Positions 8,386-18,062 of a stretch of 62,517 bases of DNA are shown in pieces. Position 1 is the stretch's first letter. The number at the start of each line of letters is the position of its first letter. Under the pieces are notes generated by a model that worked only from the letters and a program-made list of their open reading frames with translations, was not told the DNA's origin and made no database searches. Both the position numbers and the translations under genes were made by a program. Origin of the DNA: Stutzerimonas chloritidismutans AW-1 (GTDB taxonomy: Bacteria > Pseudomonadota > Gammaproteobacteria > Pseudomonadales > Pseudomonadaceae); assembly GCF_000495915.1 (NCBI RefSeq), contig NZ_AOFQ01000060.1, positions 1-62,517 of the forward strand, read 5' to 3'.

Positions 8386-9600
8386 CTATTGCGTGTGACG
8401 AGGCAGACGCAGCGAGATAATCGCGGCGAGCAGCACGAAGAGTGACGAAACCCACAGGCAAGCCTGCAACCCATAGGCCTGGAACACCCAGCCGGAGAGC
8501 AGGGTACCGATCAACCGCCCCATGGCGTTGGACATGTAGTAGAAGCCCACGTCCAGCGAAACGCCGTCTTCCTTGGCATAGCTGACAATCAGGTAGCTAT
8601 GCAACGAGGAGTTCACCGCGAACAGCGCACCGAATAGCAGCAGCCCACCGATCAGCACCCATTGGGGCGATGCATCAGTTGTCAGGCCCACAGCGATTGC
8701 CGCGGGTAGCGCCGCCAGCAGCGCGGCCCAGATGAAGGCCGCACGCCCATCCGGTACCTTGCCGCTGCGCTTGCCGGTAATGGCCGGCGCCATCGACTGG
8801 ACGATGCCGTAGCCGATGATCCAGCAGGCCAGAAAGCCACCGACCATCCAGAAATTCCAGCCGAAGACGGTGCTCAGGTACACCGGTAGCGCGATGACGA
8901 ACCAGACATCACGAGCCCCGAAGAGAAATAGCCGCGCGGCCGACAGCACGTTGATTGCCTGGCTTTTGGAGAGGATGTCCTTGAACTTCGGTTTGGCCTT
9001 CGCCTTGCCAAGATCCTTTTTCAACAGCACCAGGCTGCCGATCCAGATCACGGCTAGCACCGCAGCCATCGCCAGGACCGCGCCGCCGAATCCCAGCAGC
9101 GTCAGCAGTGCGCCACCGAGGAAAAACCCCACGCCCTTGAGGGCGTTCTTCGAGCCGGTGAGGATGGCCACCCACTTGTACAGCGTGCCCTGCTGGCTGT
9201 CGGGTACCAGGAGCTTGATCGAGCTCTTGGCCGACATCTTGTTCAGGTCCTTGGCGATACCGGACAACGCCTGCGCACCCATCACCCAAGGCACCGTCAG
9301 CCACGCCGCTGGCACGGTGAGCATCAGCAGCGCCACCACCTGCATCGCCAGGCCAAGGTTCATCGTCCGGTTCAGGCCGAGTCGAGCGCCGAGATAGCCG
9401 CCAACCAGATTGGTGACAACACCAAACACCTCGTAGAACAGGAACAGCGCCGCGATCTGCAGTGGCGTGTAGCCCAACGAATGGAAATGCAGCACCACCA
9501 GCATGCGCAGCGCGCCGTCGGTGAGCGTGAACGCCCAGTAGTTACCTGTGACGATCAGGTACTGGCGCACCTCGGGGGACAATCTGGCAAAGGCTTGCAT
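8386..9600 (-). CDS. arsJ: Organoarsenical efflux MFS transporter ArsJ
   Basis: 404 residues with about 12 hydrophobic helices of the major facilitator type. The N-terminus (YLIVTGNYWAFTLTDGALRM) and GIAKDLNKMSAKSSIK are characteristic of ArsJ. With its partner GAPDH, ArsJ exports 1-arseno-3-phosphoglycerate, which then decays outside to arsenate; this was described for Pseudomonas. The gapdh gene lies immediately upstream in the same orientation, which confirms the assignment. It is the last gene of the left arm of the arsenic island. Confidence 0.92.
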   Translation of the reverse strand: MQAFARLSPEVRQYLIVTGNYWAFTLTDGALRMLVVLHFHSLGYTPLQIAALFLFYEVFGVVTNLVGGYLGARLGLNRTMNLGLAMQVVALLMLTVPAAWLTVPWVMGAQALSGIAKDLNKMSAKSSIKLLVPDSQQGTLYKWVAILTGSKNALKGVGFFLGGALLTLLGFGGAVLAMAAVLAVIWIGSLVLLKKDLGKAKAKPKFKDILSKSQAINVLSAARLFLFGARDVWFVIALPVYLSTVFGWNFWMVGGFLACWIIGYGIVQSMAPAITGKRSGKVPDGRAAFIWAALLAALPAAIAVGLTTDASPQWVLIGGLLLFGALFAVNSSLHSYLIVSYAKEDGVSLDVGFYYMSNAMGRLIGTLLSGWVFQAYGLQACLWVSSLFVLLAAIISLRLPRHTQ

Positions 9601-9700
9601 GGTCGGTTCCGGATTGATTGAGCAGGTGTACTGCGCAGCTAGATTGGCGATGGCGTGGCATGCCGAGAAAAGAGTCGGGGATTCGAGTCACGGATTTGCC

Positions 9701-9726
9701 GTAGGGTGGGCTCCAGCCCACCCTAC
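9701..9726. repeat. REP-like perfect hairpin
   Basis: GTAGGGTGGGCT-CC-AGCCCACCCTAC is a perfect 12-bp inverted repeat in the 180-bp gap between gapdh and arsJ. Repeats beginning GTAGGGTGGGCT are common interspersed elements in proteobacterial genomes. Here it could lower readthrough or stabilise the gapdh mRNA end. Confidence 0.6.
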
Positions 9727-9780
9727 CTGCCCTTCTTCCATAGCCCGCACCGCTCTCAGCGAACGCCTCTCAGCGGCATC

Positions 9781-10785
9781 TCACCCTGCCAGCCCCACCA
9801 TGCGCGCCAGCTCCACGGTGCGGTTGGCGTAGCCCCATTCGTTGTCGTACCAGGCGTAGATCTTCACCTGAGTGCCGTTGACCACCATGGTCGACAGCGC
9901 ATCGATGATCGACGAGCGCGGGTCGGTGCGGTAGTCGATGGAAACCAGCGGCCGCTCCTCATATCCGAGGATGCCCTTCAGCTCGCCCTCTGCCGCGGCC
10001 TTGAGCAGCTGGTTCACCTCAGCGGCATCGGTAGCGCGCTCCACTTCGAACACGCAATCGGTCAGCGAGGCATTGGCCAGCGGCACGCGCACGGCATGGC
10101 CGTTCAGCTTGCCGCGCAGCTCCGGGAAGATTTCAGCGATCGCCGTGGCCGAGCCGGTAGTCGTGGGAATCAGGCTCATGCCCGAGGCCCGAGCGCGGCG
10201 CAGGTCCTTGTGCGGCTGATCGAGAATGCTCTGGGTATTGGTCAGGTCATGGATGGTGGTGATCGACCCGTGGCGGATGCCGAGCTGCTCATGGATCACC
10301 TTGACCACCGGCGCCAGGCAGTTGGTGGTGCAGGATGCCGCGGTGACGATGCGATGCTGCGCCGGATCGAACAGACTATCGTTGACGCCCATGACGATGT
10401 TCAGTGCACCCGGCTCCTTCACCGGCGCGCTGACCACGACGCGTTTGACGCCCTGCTCCAGATATTGCTGCAGCACGGCAACGGTCTTCATCTTGCCGCT
10501 GGCCTCGATGACCAGATCGCAGCCCGACCAGTCGGTTTCGCTGATCGCCTTGTTGGCGCTGACCTTTACCCGCTGACCGTCGATCACCAGACAGTCGCCA
10601 TCGGATCCCGCTTCGTGTTGCCAGCGACCGTGAATGGAGTCGAAGTTCAGCAGGTGCGCATGGGTCGCCGCGTCCCCTGCCGGATCGTTGATCTGCACGA
10701 AGTCCAGCTCCGGCCAGTCCCACGCTGCGCGCAGTGCCAGACGTCCGATGCGGCCGAAGCCGTTGATGCCAACTTTGATGCTCAT
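9781..10785 (-). CDS. gapdh: ArsJ-associated glyceraldehyde-3-phosphate dehydrogenase
   Basis: 334 residues from the ATG at 10785 ([15 protein letters not shown]); the open frame continues upstream but runs into ynfA. The Rossmann start [10 protein letters not shown] and catalytic [12 protein letters not shown] are intact, as are WYDNEWGY and NRTVELA near the end. The location between ynfA and arsJ marks it as the arsenic-resistance paralogue. It uses arsenate in place of phosphate to form 1-arseno-3-phosphoglycerate, the substrate exported by ArsJ. It is probably transcribed from the arsC2/arsR promoter about 3 kb upstream. Confidence 0.92.
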   Translation of the reverse strand: MSIKVGINGFGRIGRLALRAAWDWPELDFVQINDPAGDAATHAHLLNFDSIHGRWQHEAGSDGDCLVIDGQRVKVSANKAISETDWSGCDLVIEASGKMKTVAVLQQYLEQGVKRVVVSAPVKEPGALNIVMGVNDSLFDPAQHRIVTAASCTTNCLAPVVKVIHEQLGIRHGSITTIHDLTNTQSILDQPHKDLRRARASGMSLIPTTTGSATAIAEIFPELRGKLNGHAVRVPLANASLTDCVFEVERATDAAEVNQLLKAAAEGELKGILGYEERPLVSIDYRTDPRSSIIDALSTMVVNGTQVKIYAWYDNEWGYANRTVELARMVGLAG

Positions 10786-10810
10786 GGATGACTCGCTTTT
10801 GAAAGGTGAA

Positions 10811-11137
10811 TCAGGAAGTTCGTGGCGCAAACATGATGATCGCCATGCCCAGCATCGCAACGGCGCAGCCAAGCAGGTCCCACCAGGTCGGGCGAACACC
10901 ATCGACCAGCCACAGCCAGACCAGCGCCACGCCGACATACACGCCGCCGTACGCCGCATACACGCGCCCGGCGGCGGTGGGATGCAGCGACAGCAGCCAG
11001 GCGAACAGCGCGAGGGAAAGCGCAGCTGGCAGCAGCAACCAGATACTCTTGCCCTGTTTCAGCCAGAGGTATGGCAGATAGCAGCCGACGATCTCCGCTA
11101 TCGCGGTAATGACGAACAGGCCAAGCGTATTCAGCAT
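10811..11137 (-). CDS. ynfA: YnfA/UPF0060 small membrane protein
   Basis: 108 residues with four hydrophobic helices, the length of E. coli YnfA. It has the family hallmarks [15 protein letters not shown] and [20 protein letters not shown]. YnfA proteins belong to the SMR-like drug/metabolite transporter superfamily. I chose the ATG at 11137 because it gives the family N-terminus; the longer frame from 11179 would overlap the phosphatase gene. Its place within the arsenic operon suggests a role in metalloid tolerance, but this is inference. Confidence 0.85.
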   Translation of the reverse strand: MLNTLGLFVITAIAEIVGCYLPYLWLKQGKSIWLLLPAALSLALFAWLLSLHPTAAGRVYAAYGGVYVGVALVWLWLVDGVRPTWWDLLGCAVAMLGMAIIMFAPRTS

Positions 11138-11147
11138 GCGAAGCCCG

Positions 11148-11642
11148 TCATGCGCCGAAGCGTTCGATCCAGCCGACATGGGCCGGATGCTGGATAGCCT
11201 TGGGGCGCAACGCCTGGACGCTGGCGATGGCGGTTGCGCGCGGCACGTCGCGGTCTATCAGGATGCGCGCTGCGATCAGGCCCGTACGACCGGAGCCGCC
11301 CTTGCAGTGAATGGCGATGCGCTTGCCGGCATCCAGCAGCTCATTGATCCGATCCGCCGACTGTTCCCAGGCCTGGTCGAAGTCCGCCAGCGGCACCTGT
11401 TCGTCAGCCACCGGCAGGTGAAACCACTCGAGGCCGCGCTCGGCACAGAGCTGCGTCAGCTGCGTCGCTTCGTTGCGCGCCAGCTCTTCAGCAGGCATCA
11501 GGGTGATCAGCGCGTCAGCGCCGGCCGCTTGCAGGGTAGCCAGCGCCTCGTCGACGCTGGTGCCCTTGCTGCCGGGGCACGGTGTGAAGATCAGCTGACC
11601 GGCGCTGCCGGGTACATCGAGGATGTCGTAGGGATGGGACAC
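11148..11642 (-). CDS. Dual-specificity/CDKN3-type protein phosphatase in the ars operon
   Basis: 164 residues with the phosphatase signature [10 protein letters not shown] (Cys-X5-Arg) and an upstream general-acid region around [13 protein letters not shown]. This is the dual-specificity (CDKN3-like) tyrosine phosphatase fold, not the low-molecular-weight fold used by ArsC. It sits 18 bp after arsH and 10 bp before ynfA in one transcription unit. Its substrate is unknown. An arsenate-ester or stress-signalling role is possible. Confidence 0.8.
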   Translation of the reverse strand: MSHPYDILDVPGSAGQLIFTPCPGSKGTSVDEALATLQAAGADALITLMPAEELARNEATQLTQLCAERGLEWFHLPVADEQVPLADFDQAWEQSADRINELLDAGKRIAIHCKGGSGRTGLIAARILIDRDVPRATAIASVQALRPKAIQHPAHVGWIERFGA

Positions 11643-11660
11643 GCGGGCGATTCCTGAAAG

Positions 11661-12374
11661 TCAGATGGAGCGTTGATTGACGCGACGGGACAGCGCTTCG
11701 GCCGACTCCTTGCGTTCCGAATAACGATCGACCAGGTAGTCGGCCCGACCGCGTACCAGCAGGGTGAACTTGATCAGCTCCTCCATCACATCCACCACGC
11801 GGTCGTAGTAGGCCGAGGGCTTCATCCGGCCGGCGTCGTCGAATTCGAGAAAGGCCTTGGCCACCGAGGACTGGTTCGGGATGGTGATCATGCGCATCCA
11901 GCGGCCCAGCACGCGCATCTGGTTCAGTGCGTTGAACGACTGAGAGCCGCCACTGACCTGCATGATCGCCAACGTCTTGCCCTGTGTCGGCCGCACCGCG
12001 CCCATGGCCAGCGGCACCCAGTCGATCTGCGCCTTGAACACCGCACTCATCGAGCCGTGACGCTCCGGCGAACACCACACCTGACCTTCCGACCACTGCA
12101 TCAGCTCGCGCAGCTCCTGCACCTTCGGATGGCTGTCCGGTGCATCGTCCGGCAGCGGCAATCCGGACGGATTGAATATGCGCGTCTCGGCACCGAAACG
12201 CTCGAGCAGGCGCGCAGCTTCCTGTACCAGCAGGCGACTGTAGGAGCGCTCCCGGTTAGAGCCATAGAGCAGCAGGATGCGTGGCCTGTGTTCTGGACCT
12301 GCCGGCAGAGCAAGCTTGTCCAGATCAGGCATATCCAGCAGATCTGGGTCGATATTGGGCAGATCGTCGTTCAT
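11661..12374 (-). CDS. arsH: Organoarsenical oxidase ArsH (NADPH-dependent FMN reductase)
   Basis: 237 residues. The flavodoxin-like FMN-binding loop [13 protein letters not shown] and the ArsH motif [19 protein letters not shown] are present, followed by the ISGG-like VSGGSQS loop. ArsH oxidises trivalent organoarsenicals to the less toxic pentavalent forms. It follows arsC by 19 bp in the same operon. Length and motifs are normal. Confidence 0.94.
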   Translation of the reverse strand: MNDDLPNIDPDLLDMPDLDKLALPAGPEHRPRILLLYGSNRERSYSRLLVQEAARLLERFGAETRIFNPSGLPLPDDAPDSHPKVQELRELMQWSEGQVWCSPERHGSMSAVFKAQIDWVPLAMGAVRPTQGKTLAIMQVSGGSQSFNALNQMRVLGRWMRMITIPNQSSVAKAFLEFDDAGRMKPSAYYDRVVDVMEELIKFTLLVRGRADYLVDRYSERKESAEALSRRVNQRSI

Positions 12375-12393
12375 TAGGCATGTCCTGCTAGGT

Positions 12394-12864
12394 TCAAAGT
12401 GTGCCGATGCGTGCCAGCTCGGTTCTCAGCGTAGCGGCATCCAGTTGAGCGAGCGGTAGCGCGAGAAACGCGGTGAAACGTAGCTTGAGTCTGAACAGCG
12501 TGGCATCGAACGCCGCTTTTATTTCCTCGGGACCACCGACGCTCTCGGAAGGATCGGCAAGCCCCCAGTGCGCCTTGGTGGCTGGGCCGAAATGCACCGG
12601 GCACGATTCGCCAGCGGCCTTGTCGCAGACGGTAATGACGAAGTCGGGATTCAGCGCCTGATGCGCGTCGCTGCTCTTGCTATACAAGCCATCAGCCGCA
12701 ATGCCGGCCCGCGCCAGCGCCTCAAGCGTCAGTGGATTGATTTCGCCTCTTGGCTCGCTGCCGGCGCTGAACGCGCGCATGCCGGCCGGCGCGAGATGGT
12801 TAAACAGCGCCTCGGCCAGAATGCTGCGGCAGCTGTTGGCGGTGCAGAGAAAGAGAATCTTCAT
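12394..12864 (-). CDS. arsC: Arsenate reductase ArsC, thioredoxin-coupled (LMW-PTP fold)
   Basis: 156 residues. The P-loop CTANSCRS (Cys-X5-Arg) lies at the N-terminus, and two further cysteines in [15 protein letters not shown] form the redox relay of the thioredoxin-linked class. DP at SEDPSE-like position (LADPSES) supplies the general acid. It reduces arsenate to arsenite for export by Acr3. It is the second of two ArsC-type genes here; the other starts the operon at 13658. Confidence 0.92.
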   Translation of the reverse strand: MKILFLCTANSCRSILAEALFNHLAPAGMRAFSAGSEPRGEINPLTLEALARAGIAADGLYSKSSDAHQALNPDFVITVCDKAAGESCPVHFGPATKAHWGLADPSESVGGPEEIKAAFDATLFRLKLRFTAFLALPLAQLDAATLRTELARIGTL

Positions 12865-12877
12865 GGTCGTTCTTGAT

Positions 12878-13234
12878 TCAGGCGCATGAGCTGGCGCGTT
12901 CTGGGCGGTTGCGCATACTTTCGAGGCGCTGCACGTTATCGCCCAGCCAATTCTTGTTGGCGGCCAGGATCGGCTGCAGCATGTCGGTCACCCAGTCAGG
13001 CAGGTGCGGGTGGAGTCGGTAGTAAACCCATTGGCCCTGACGGCGGTCTTCCAGAATTCCGCATCCGCGCAGCAGCGCCAGATGCCGCGAGATCTTTGGC
13101 TGGCTTTCATCCAGAGCACAGGTCAGCTCGCAGACACACAATTCGCCTTCACGGGCGACGAGCAACGCGATCCGCACGCGAGTCTCGTCTGCCAGGCATT
13201 TGAATACAGTGGTAGGTGTCAGGTGCTCGACCAT
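12878..13234 (-). CDS. arsR: Arsenic-responsive repressor ArsR
   Basis: 118 residues from the ATG at 13234, preceded by GAGAAG. It is a winged-helix ArsR/SmtB protein with the metalloid-binding pair GELCVCELT (Cys-Val-Cys) and recognition helix SQPKISRHLALLRGCGIL. It represses the ars genes until arsenite or antimonite binds. It is located between the two arsC genes, and the divergent spacer at 13659-13850 is its likely operator. Confidence 0.94.
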   Translation of the reverse strand: MVEHLTPTTVFKCLADETRVRIALLVAREGELCVCELTCALDESQPKISRHLALLRGCGILEDRRQGQWVYYRLHPHLPDWVTDMLQPILAANKNWLGDNVQRLESMRNRPERASSCA

Positions 13235-13244
13235 TGATATCTTC

Positions 13245-13658
13245 TCAGCGCTTGTTCTTGACCAACACGAACATCTTGATCCGCTCATGTATCTCGTGAA
13301 GCGTGTGCCGGTAGGCATCCGGTTGGTCGCTGGTGGCAGGGTCTTCGAAGTTCCAGGCGATGTACTCGCCCGCACCAGGCAGTGCAAGGCATTCCAACGA
13401 TGACTTATCACACAGCGTGATCACGAAATCGAACGGTTGCCCTTCCACTTCCTCCAGCGATTTGCTGTGCAATCCCACTGTCGCAACGCCAAGCTGCTCG
13501 AGCGCTGCCAACGCTCGTAGATCGACCTGGGTGGGAGCGGTGCCTGCACTGAACGCCTCGAAGTGCTCCGAATCGGTATGCCGCAGCAACGCCTCGGCGA
13601 GCTGGGAGCGTGCCGAGTTGGCGACGCAGACGAACAGGACACGCGATTTGTAGGCCAT
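13245..13658 (-). CDS. Second arsenate reductase/LMW phosphatase-like protein
   Basis: 137 residues from the ATG at 13658 (MAYKSR); an in-frame ATG at 13673 is the alternative, and neither has a strong ribosome site. It carries the P-loop CVANSARSQ and a second Cys pair in ITLCDKSSLECLAL, so it keeps the thioredoxin-coupled arsenate reductase layout. The two ArsC-type proteins are clearly different in sequence, so this is not a recent duplication. It is the first gene of the left arm and is followed after 10 bp by arsR. Confidence 0.87.
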   Translation of the reverse strand: MAYKSRVLFVCVANSARSQLAEALLRHTDSEHFEAFSAGTAPTQVDLRALAALEQLGVATVGLHSKSLEEVEGQPFDFVITLCDKSSLECLALPGAGEYIAWNFEDPATSDQPDAYRHTLHEIHERIKMFVLVKNKR

Positions 13659-13850
13659 GAAGTCGTTTCCCATAACATATGCTTGGCCGAATATATTGCT
13701 TAGCGCATAAGCAAGTAAAGCTCTCTCGAGCTAGGCCAGCTATTTACTGCGCGCTGTCAAAGGCGAGTTTGTTGCGCCGGAACAAGAGGCGTATATTCCG
13801 CATCGCATATATTTATTCGAACGAATGTCCGCCTTTACGGAAGCCGCTTG
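13659..13850. promoter_or_regulatory. Divergent ars control region
   Basis: This 190-bp AT-rich spacer separates the two diverging arsenic operons. It contains several CATAT/ATATG-type half-sites (around 13675-13710 and 13800-13812) and ATTCG-AA-CGAAT at 13815-13826, an inverted repeat of the kind ArsR binds. I cannot fix the -10 and -35 boxes with confidence. Confidence 0.55.
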
Positions 13851-14933
13851 ATGACAGCACCCAATGTTCTCGATGTCATCATCATTGGCGCAGGACAGTC
13901 CGCCCTGACGACTGCGTACTTTCTGCGCCGCACGTCGCTGTCCTATCTGCTGTTGGATGAACAGCCCAGTCCCGGCGGCGCATGGCTGCACGCCTGGGAG
14001 TCGCTGAGACTGTTCTCACCCGCCGCCTGGAGCTCGATTGCCGGCTGGCCGATGCCTGCTCCGGTCGAGCCGGGCAATCCCACGCGCAGCGATGTTATCG
14101 ATTATTTGCGACGCTACGAAGATCGCTACCGGTTTCCCATTCAGCGATCGGTTCGAGTCGATACGATCAGCCGCCTCGACGATCTCTGGCTTGTGCGAGC
14201 AGGCGATCAGCATTGGCTGGCTCGCGCAGTCATCAGTGCGACGGGCACCTGGAGCAAGCCTTTCATTCCGCCTTATGAAGGGCGCGAGCTTTTTCAGGGT
14301 GCGCAGATTCACTCGGCTCACTACCGTGACCCTGGTCCCTTCGCAGGTAAACGGGTGATGGTGGTAGGCGGTGGAAACTCCGGCGCGCAGGTCCTCGCCG
14401 AGCTATCCAGAGTCAGCGAGACACGCTGGGTCACTCAGGAGCCACCTGCGTTTCTGCCCGACGATGTCGACGGCCGCGTGCTGTTCGAGCGCGCCACCGC
14501 GCGCTGGAAGGCGCAGCAGGAGGGACACAGCATCGACGAGCCGGCCGGCGGCTTCGGTGACATCGTCATGGTGCCGCCGGTGCGCGAAGCTCGCGAGCGC
14601 GGCGTTCTGGTGGCCGAGCGCCCCTTCGCGCGCTTCACCGAAACGGGAGTCGAGTGGGCGGATGGGCGTCGTGAGGACCTGGACGCGGTGATCTGGTGCA
14701 CAGGTTTCCGCCCGGCACTGGATCATCTTCGTGAACTCGGCATCATCGAGGCCGATGGCAAAGTACAGGTAGAAGGAACCCGTGTCGTGAAGCAACCCAA
14801 TCTCTGGCTGGTGGGCTACGGCGACTGGACCGGCATGGCATCTGCCACGCTGATCGGCGTCACTCGCACGGCGCGAAGTACCGTCGATGAGGTAGTTCAG
14901 GCACTTGCCGCAACGTCCCCGCAGCGCCCCTAG
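13851..14933 (+). CDS. arsO: Flavin-dependent monooxygenase ArsO
   Basis: 360 residues from the ATG at 13851 (GGAAG lies 5' of it). It has the FAD-binding Rossmann motif [15 protein letters not shown], a second NADPH-type dinucleotide motif [13 protein letters not shown], and the C-terminal [12 protein letters not shown]. This is the ArsO/ThlA-type flavoprotein often found in arsenic islands. Its substrate is not well defined in the family. It heads the right arm, followed by acr3 after 48 bp. Confidence 0.88.
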   Translation: MTAPNVLDVIIIGAGQSALTTAYFLRRTSLSYLLLDEQPSPGGAWLHAWESLRLFSPAAWSSIAGWPMPAPVEPGNPTRSDVIDYLRRYEDRYRFPIQRSVRVDTISRLDDLWLVRAGDQHWLARAVISATGTWSKPFIPPYEGRELFQGAQIHSAHYRDPGPFAGKRVMVVGGGNSGAQVLAELSRVSETRWVTQEPPAFLPDDVDGRVLFERATARWKAQQEGHSIDEPAGGFGDIVMVPPVREARERGVLVAERPFARFTETGVEWADGRREDLDAVIWCTGFRPALDHLRELGIIEADGKVQVEGTRVVKQPNLWLVGYGDWTGMASATLIGVTRTARSTVDEVVQALAATSPQRP

Positions 14934-14981
14934 CAACCACCGATGCAATCCCGATCATCATGCGAAAAGGTGTAATTAGCG

Positions 14982-16061
14982 ATGTCCAGTCAATGTGAAG
15001 TGGCCGGGAAGAAAGCGGCCGGCGTCCCGCTCGGATTCTTCGAGCGTTATCTGACGCTCTGGGTCTTTCTCTGCATCGTTGCCGGCACCCTCCTCGGTCT
15101 GGGACTGCCCGCTGCCGCACAAGCGGTCGGCGCGCTGGAAATCGCCCATGTGAACATTCCGGTCGGCCTGCTGATCTGGGTGATGATCATCCCGATGCTA
15201 ATGAAAATCGATTTCTCGGCGCTGCGGGAGGTTTATGCACAACGGGCGAGCATGGGCATCACGCTGTTCGTCAACTGGGCGGTCAAGCCATTCACCATGG
15301 CCCTGCTCGGCTGGGTATTCATAAAACATGTCTTCGCGCCGTGGCTCCCGGCTTCCGAGCTCGATAGCTACATGGCTGGCCTGATCCTCCTGGGCGCCGC
15401 ACCCTGCACGGCGATGGTTTTCGTCTGGAGCAATCTCTGCAACGGCAACGCCAATTTCACCCTGACCCAGGTGGCGCTGAACGACGTGGTAATGGTGTTT
15501 GCCTTTGCGCCAATCGTCGCCCTGCTGCTCGGCGTGTCGTCGATTCCAGTGCCCTGGGATACCCTGTTGCTCTCGGTAGTGATGTACATCGTCATTCCGC
15601 TGGCCATCGCCCAGTTCATTCGCGGCCGGCTGATGAAGCGCGGTGAGCCGGCCTTTCAGGCGGCACTGGCGAAGGTGCAGCCATTTTCCATCGTGGCGTT
15701 GCTGGCGACCCTCGTCCTGCTGTTCTCCTTCCAGGGCGAAGCGATCGTGGCCCAGCCGTTGATCATCGCCATGCTCGCGGTACCGATCCTGCTGCAAACA
15801 CTATTCATCGCCGGGCTCGGCTACTGGCTCAACCGTCGCTTCCTGGTTCGCCATGATGTTGCCGGCCCATCTGCAATGATCGGTGCTTCGAATTTCTTCG
15901 AACTAGCGGTTGCCGTTGCAATCGTGCTCTATGGTTTCAATTCCGGTGCGGCCCTTGCGACTGTTGTGGGCGTGTTGATCGAGGTGCCGGTTATGCTCTG
16001 GCTGGTGCGCAGCATCAACCGCAGCCGTGACTGGTACAACCGGGCGTTGCCGGCTGATTGA
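14982..16061 (+). CDS. acr3: Arsenite efflux permease Acr3
   Basis: 359 residues with ten membrane helices. Acr3-family hallmarks include ILLGAAPCTAMVFVWSNLC, with the conserved cysteine used in arsenite transport, then TLTQVALNDVVMVF, and SAMIGASNFFELAVAVAI near the end. It exports arsenite produced by ArsC, driven by the membrane potential. It lies in the right-arm operon between arsO and the permease gene. Confidence 0.95.
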   Translation: MSSQCEVAGKKAAGVPLGFFERYLTLWVFLCIVAGTLLGLGLPAAAQAVGALEIAHVNIPVGLLIWVMIIPMLMKIDFSALREVYAQRASMGITLFVNWAVKPFTMALLGWVFIKHVFAPWLPASELDSYMAGLILLGAAPCTAMVFVWSNLCNGNANFTLTQVALNDVVMVFAFAPIVALLLGVSSIPVPWDTLLLSVVMYIVIPLAIAQFIRGRLMKRGEPAFQAALAKVQPFSIVALLATLVLLFSFQGEAIVAQPLIIAMLAVPILLQTLFIAGLGYWLNRRFLVRHDVAGPSAMIGASNFFELAVAVAIVLYGFNSGAALATVVGVLIEVPVMLWLVRSINRSRDWYNRALPAD

Positions 16062-16152
16062 GCTGGAACCACTCACCTTCGCTTGACCCTGATCAGCAGG
16101 GCGGCGCGCAGGCTGACTACCATCGATGCAGACGCCTGAGAGGACCACAGAC

Positions 16153-17529
16153 ATGGACAGCCCCGCACAAGAGCAGCCTGCCTCGACCAGTGACACACCA
16201 ATTTCGCTGAGAGCGCACTTGGGTAATTTCTGGCGGCGCCATCCCACCGAAGCCAAAGTGCTGCTCGGAATGTGCGCGGCGTTCCTGCTGATCTTCTTCC
16301 TGCCGATGGGCCAGCCCCGTTTCGAAAACGCAGTACTGGAAGGCCTGCGCCTGACGCAGTGGTACGCCCGTGAACATGTGATCCTCTGCCTGCTGCCAGC
16401 CTTCGTCATCGCGGGCGCAATGGCCGTCTACATCAGCCAGGGCGCAGTGATGAAGCACCTGGGCCCGGCTTCGCCGAAGCCCGTGGCGTTCGGTGTGGCA
16501 TCCATCGCCGGCACGCTGCTGGCGGTGTGCTCCTGCACCGTATTGCCGCTGTTTGGCGGCATCTACAGGCGCGGTGCCGGCTTGGGTGCAGCAATCGCCT
16601 TTCTCTATTCGGGGCCGGCGATCAACGTCATGGCCATCGTGGTCACCGCCAAGGTGCTTGGCGCCGAGCTCGGGATCGCTCGAGCCGTTGGTGCCATCGT
16701 GTTCGCCTTGGTAATCGGCGCCATCATGCACCTGCTCTACCGCCGCGAGGAGGCTGCACGTGCGGCCAAAAGTGCCCGCGGTTTCGCCGGTGACGACGAC
16801 GGGCACCCGCTCGGCGACATCGTCGCCTTGTTCAGCTTGATGATCGGCATTCTGGTATTCGCCAACTGGGCCAGCGCGGAGAACTCGGCCTGGATGGCCG
16901 TGCATGCCTGGAAGTGGCCGATCACCGCAACCCTCGCCATCTTGCTGGCGTCATTGCTGGTGCGTCGCTGGAACTGGTCGGTACGACCGTTGTTCATGAT
17001 TGGCGCGCTGGTCGCTGCGAGCGCTCTGCTTGCGCCTCAATGGCCAGAGCTTGCCATGGTCATAGGCATCGCGGGGTTGATGCTACAGGCCAGTCGCCAG
17101 AACGCAGCAAGCCAGGAATGGGTCGGTCAGAGCTGGGACTTCACCAAACAGATCATGCCGTTACTGCTTGGCGGGGTGCTGATCGCCGGCATGCTGCTCG
17201 GCCGCCCCGGCCACGAAGGGCTGATTCCCAGCGAGTGGGTCGTCTGGGCTGTGGGCGACAACAGCTTCACGTCCACCCTCCTCGCCTCGGTCCTCGGCGC
17301 CTTCATGTATTTTTCTACCCTGACCGAAGTGCCCATCGTGGAAGGTCTGTTGGGCGCAGGAATGGGCAAGGGCCCGGCACTGGCAATCCTGTTGGCGGGG
17401 CCTGCATTGTCGCTACCGAACATGCTGGTGATTCGTACCGTGCTCGGCACGCAGAAAACGATCGTGTACTGCTCGCTGGTAGTGGTCATGGCCACGCTCA
17501 GCGGCTATCTCTATGGCCAACTGATGTGA
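16153..17529 (+). CDS. ArsP/DUF318-family permease
   Basis: 458 residues from the ATG at 16153, eight bases after AGGA; an in-frame ATG at 16126 lacks this. About ten membrane helices are arranged in two halves. The motif LLAVCSCTVLPLFGGIYRRG with paired cysteines, followed by FLYSGPAINVMAI, is typical of the predicted permease family that includes ArsP, an exporter of trivalent methylated or aromatic arsenicals. A short thioredoxin-like gene follows directly, an association common for this family. Confidence 0.82.
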   Translation: MDSPAQEQPASTSDTPISLRAHLGNFWRRHPTEAKVLLGMCAAFLLIFFLPMGQPRFENAVLEGLRLTQWYAREHVILCLLPAFVIAGAMAVYISQGAVMKHLGPASPKPVAFGVASIAGTLLAVCSCTVLPLFGGIYRRGAGLGAAIAFLYSGPAINVMAIVVTAKVLGAELGIARAVGAIVFALVIGAIMHLLYRREEAARAAKSARGFAGDDDGHPLGDIVALFSLMIGILVFANWASAENSAWMAVHAWKWPITATLAILLASLLVRRWNWSVRPLFMIGALVAASALLAPQWPELAMVIGIAGLMLQASRQNAASQEWVGQSWDFTKQIMPLLLGGVLIAGMLLGRPGHEGLIPSEWVVWAVGDNSFTSTLLASVLGAFMYFSTLTEVPIVEGLLGAGMGKGPALAILLAGPALSLPNMLVIRTVLGTQKTIVYCSLVVVMATLSGYLYGQLM

Positions 17530-17537
17530 GGACGACA

Positions 17538-17768
17538 ATGAAACTGACTGTTTATGGGTCTGGCTGCGCCAAGTGCCAACAGCTTTGCGCCAACGCCGAA
17601 GCTGCCGCGCGGCGACTCGGCCTGGAGTTCGAGGTCGAGAAAGTCACCGACGTAAACGCCATCATCGACGCGGGCGTCATGCGCACCCCTGCGCTCGCAG
17701 TTGATGAGGAGATTGTCGTGGAGGGCAAGGTGCCGAGCAGCGATGAGCTTGAGCAGCTGCTGGGCTGA
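17538..17768 (+). CDS. Small thioredoxin-fold redox-active disulfide protein
   Basis: 76 residues with an N-terminal CXXC (GSGCAKCQQ) on a thioredoxin fold (VMRTPALAVDEEIVVEGKVPS contains the cis-proline segment). This matches the short redox-active disulfide proteins encoded beside ArsP/DUF318 permeases. GAGG at 17527-17530 is its ribosome site, overlapping the permease stop. It may reduce or ferry a metalloid thiolate to the permease (inference). Confidence 0.85.
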   Translation: MKLTVYGSGCAKCQQLCANAEAAARRLGLEFEVEKVTDVNAIIDAGVMRTPALAVDEEIVVEGKVPSSDELEQLLG

Positions 17769-17867
17769 GTGATCCCATCGCAATGCTGCAAATGCGGCAC
17801 GACTGTCGAACGGAACCGTCCTGTGCAGTTCACGACCTCATAGTTGAACTGTCAGGAGGAGCGAGAA

Positions 17868-18062
17868 GTGTCCGATTCGATGACGTACCTGGCCATAGCG
17901 GCCGCGGGAGCGCTGATAGCCGCGAATCTGCTTGCGATCATCAGCGTCTTCAAAAGTGAGCGAACCGTAGGCGCAAAGGCGCTTTGGGCAATCGGTATTG
18001 CCGTCTTCCCGATACTGGGACTGCTGTTCTGGTTGCTGGTCGGCTTGCGCCGGGCGCGCTGA
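17868..18062 (+). CDS. PLDc_N-type small membrane protein
   Basis: 64 residues from a GTG at 17868 after an AGGAGG ribosome site. Two hydrophobic helices flank FKSERTVGAKALWAIGIAVFP and the protein ends LLFWLLVGLRRAR, the pattern of the phospholipase D nuclease N-terminal (PLDc_N) domain found as stand-alone small proteins. It ends one base before the convergent gene at 18063. Confidence 0.75.
   Translation: MSDSMTYLAIAAAGALIAANLLAIISVFKSERTVGAKALWAIGIAVFPILGLLFWLLVGLRRAR

Noticed and set aside
9655..10791. 378-residue plus-strand ORF antisense to gapdh
   Set aside because: Same reason: antisense to a clear GAPDH, composition typical of a shadow frame.
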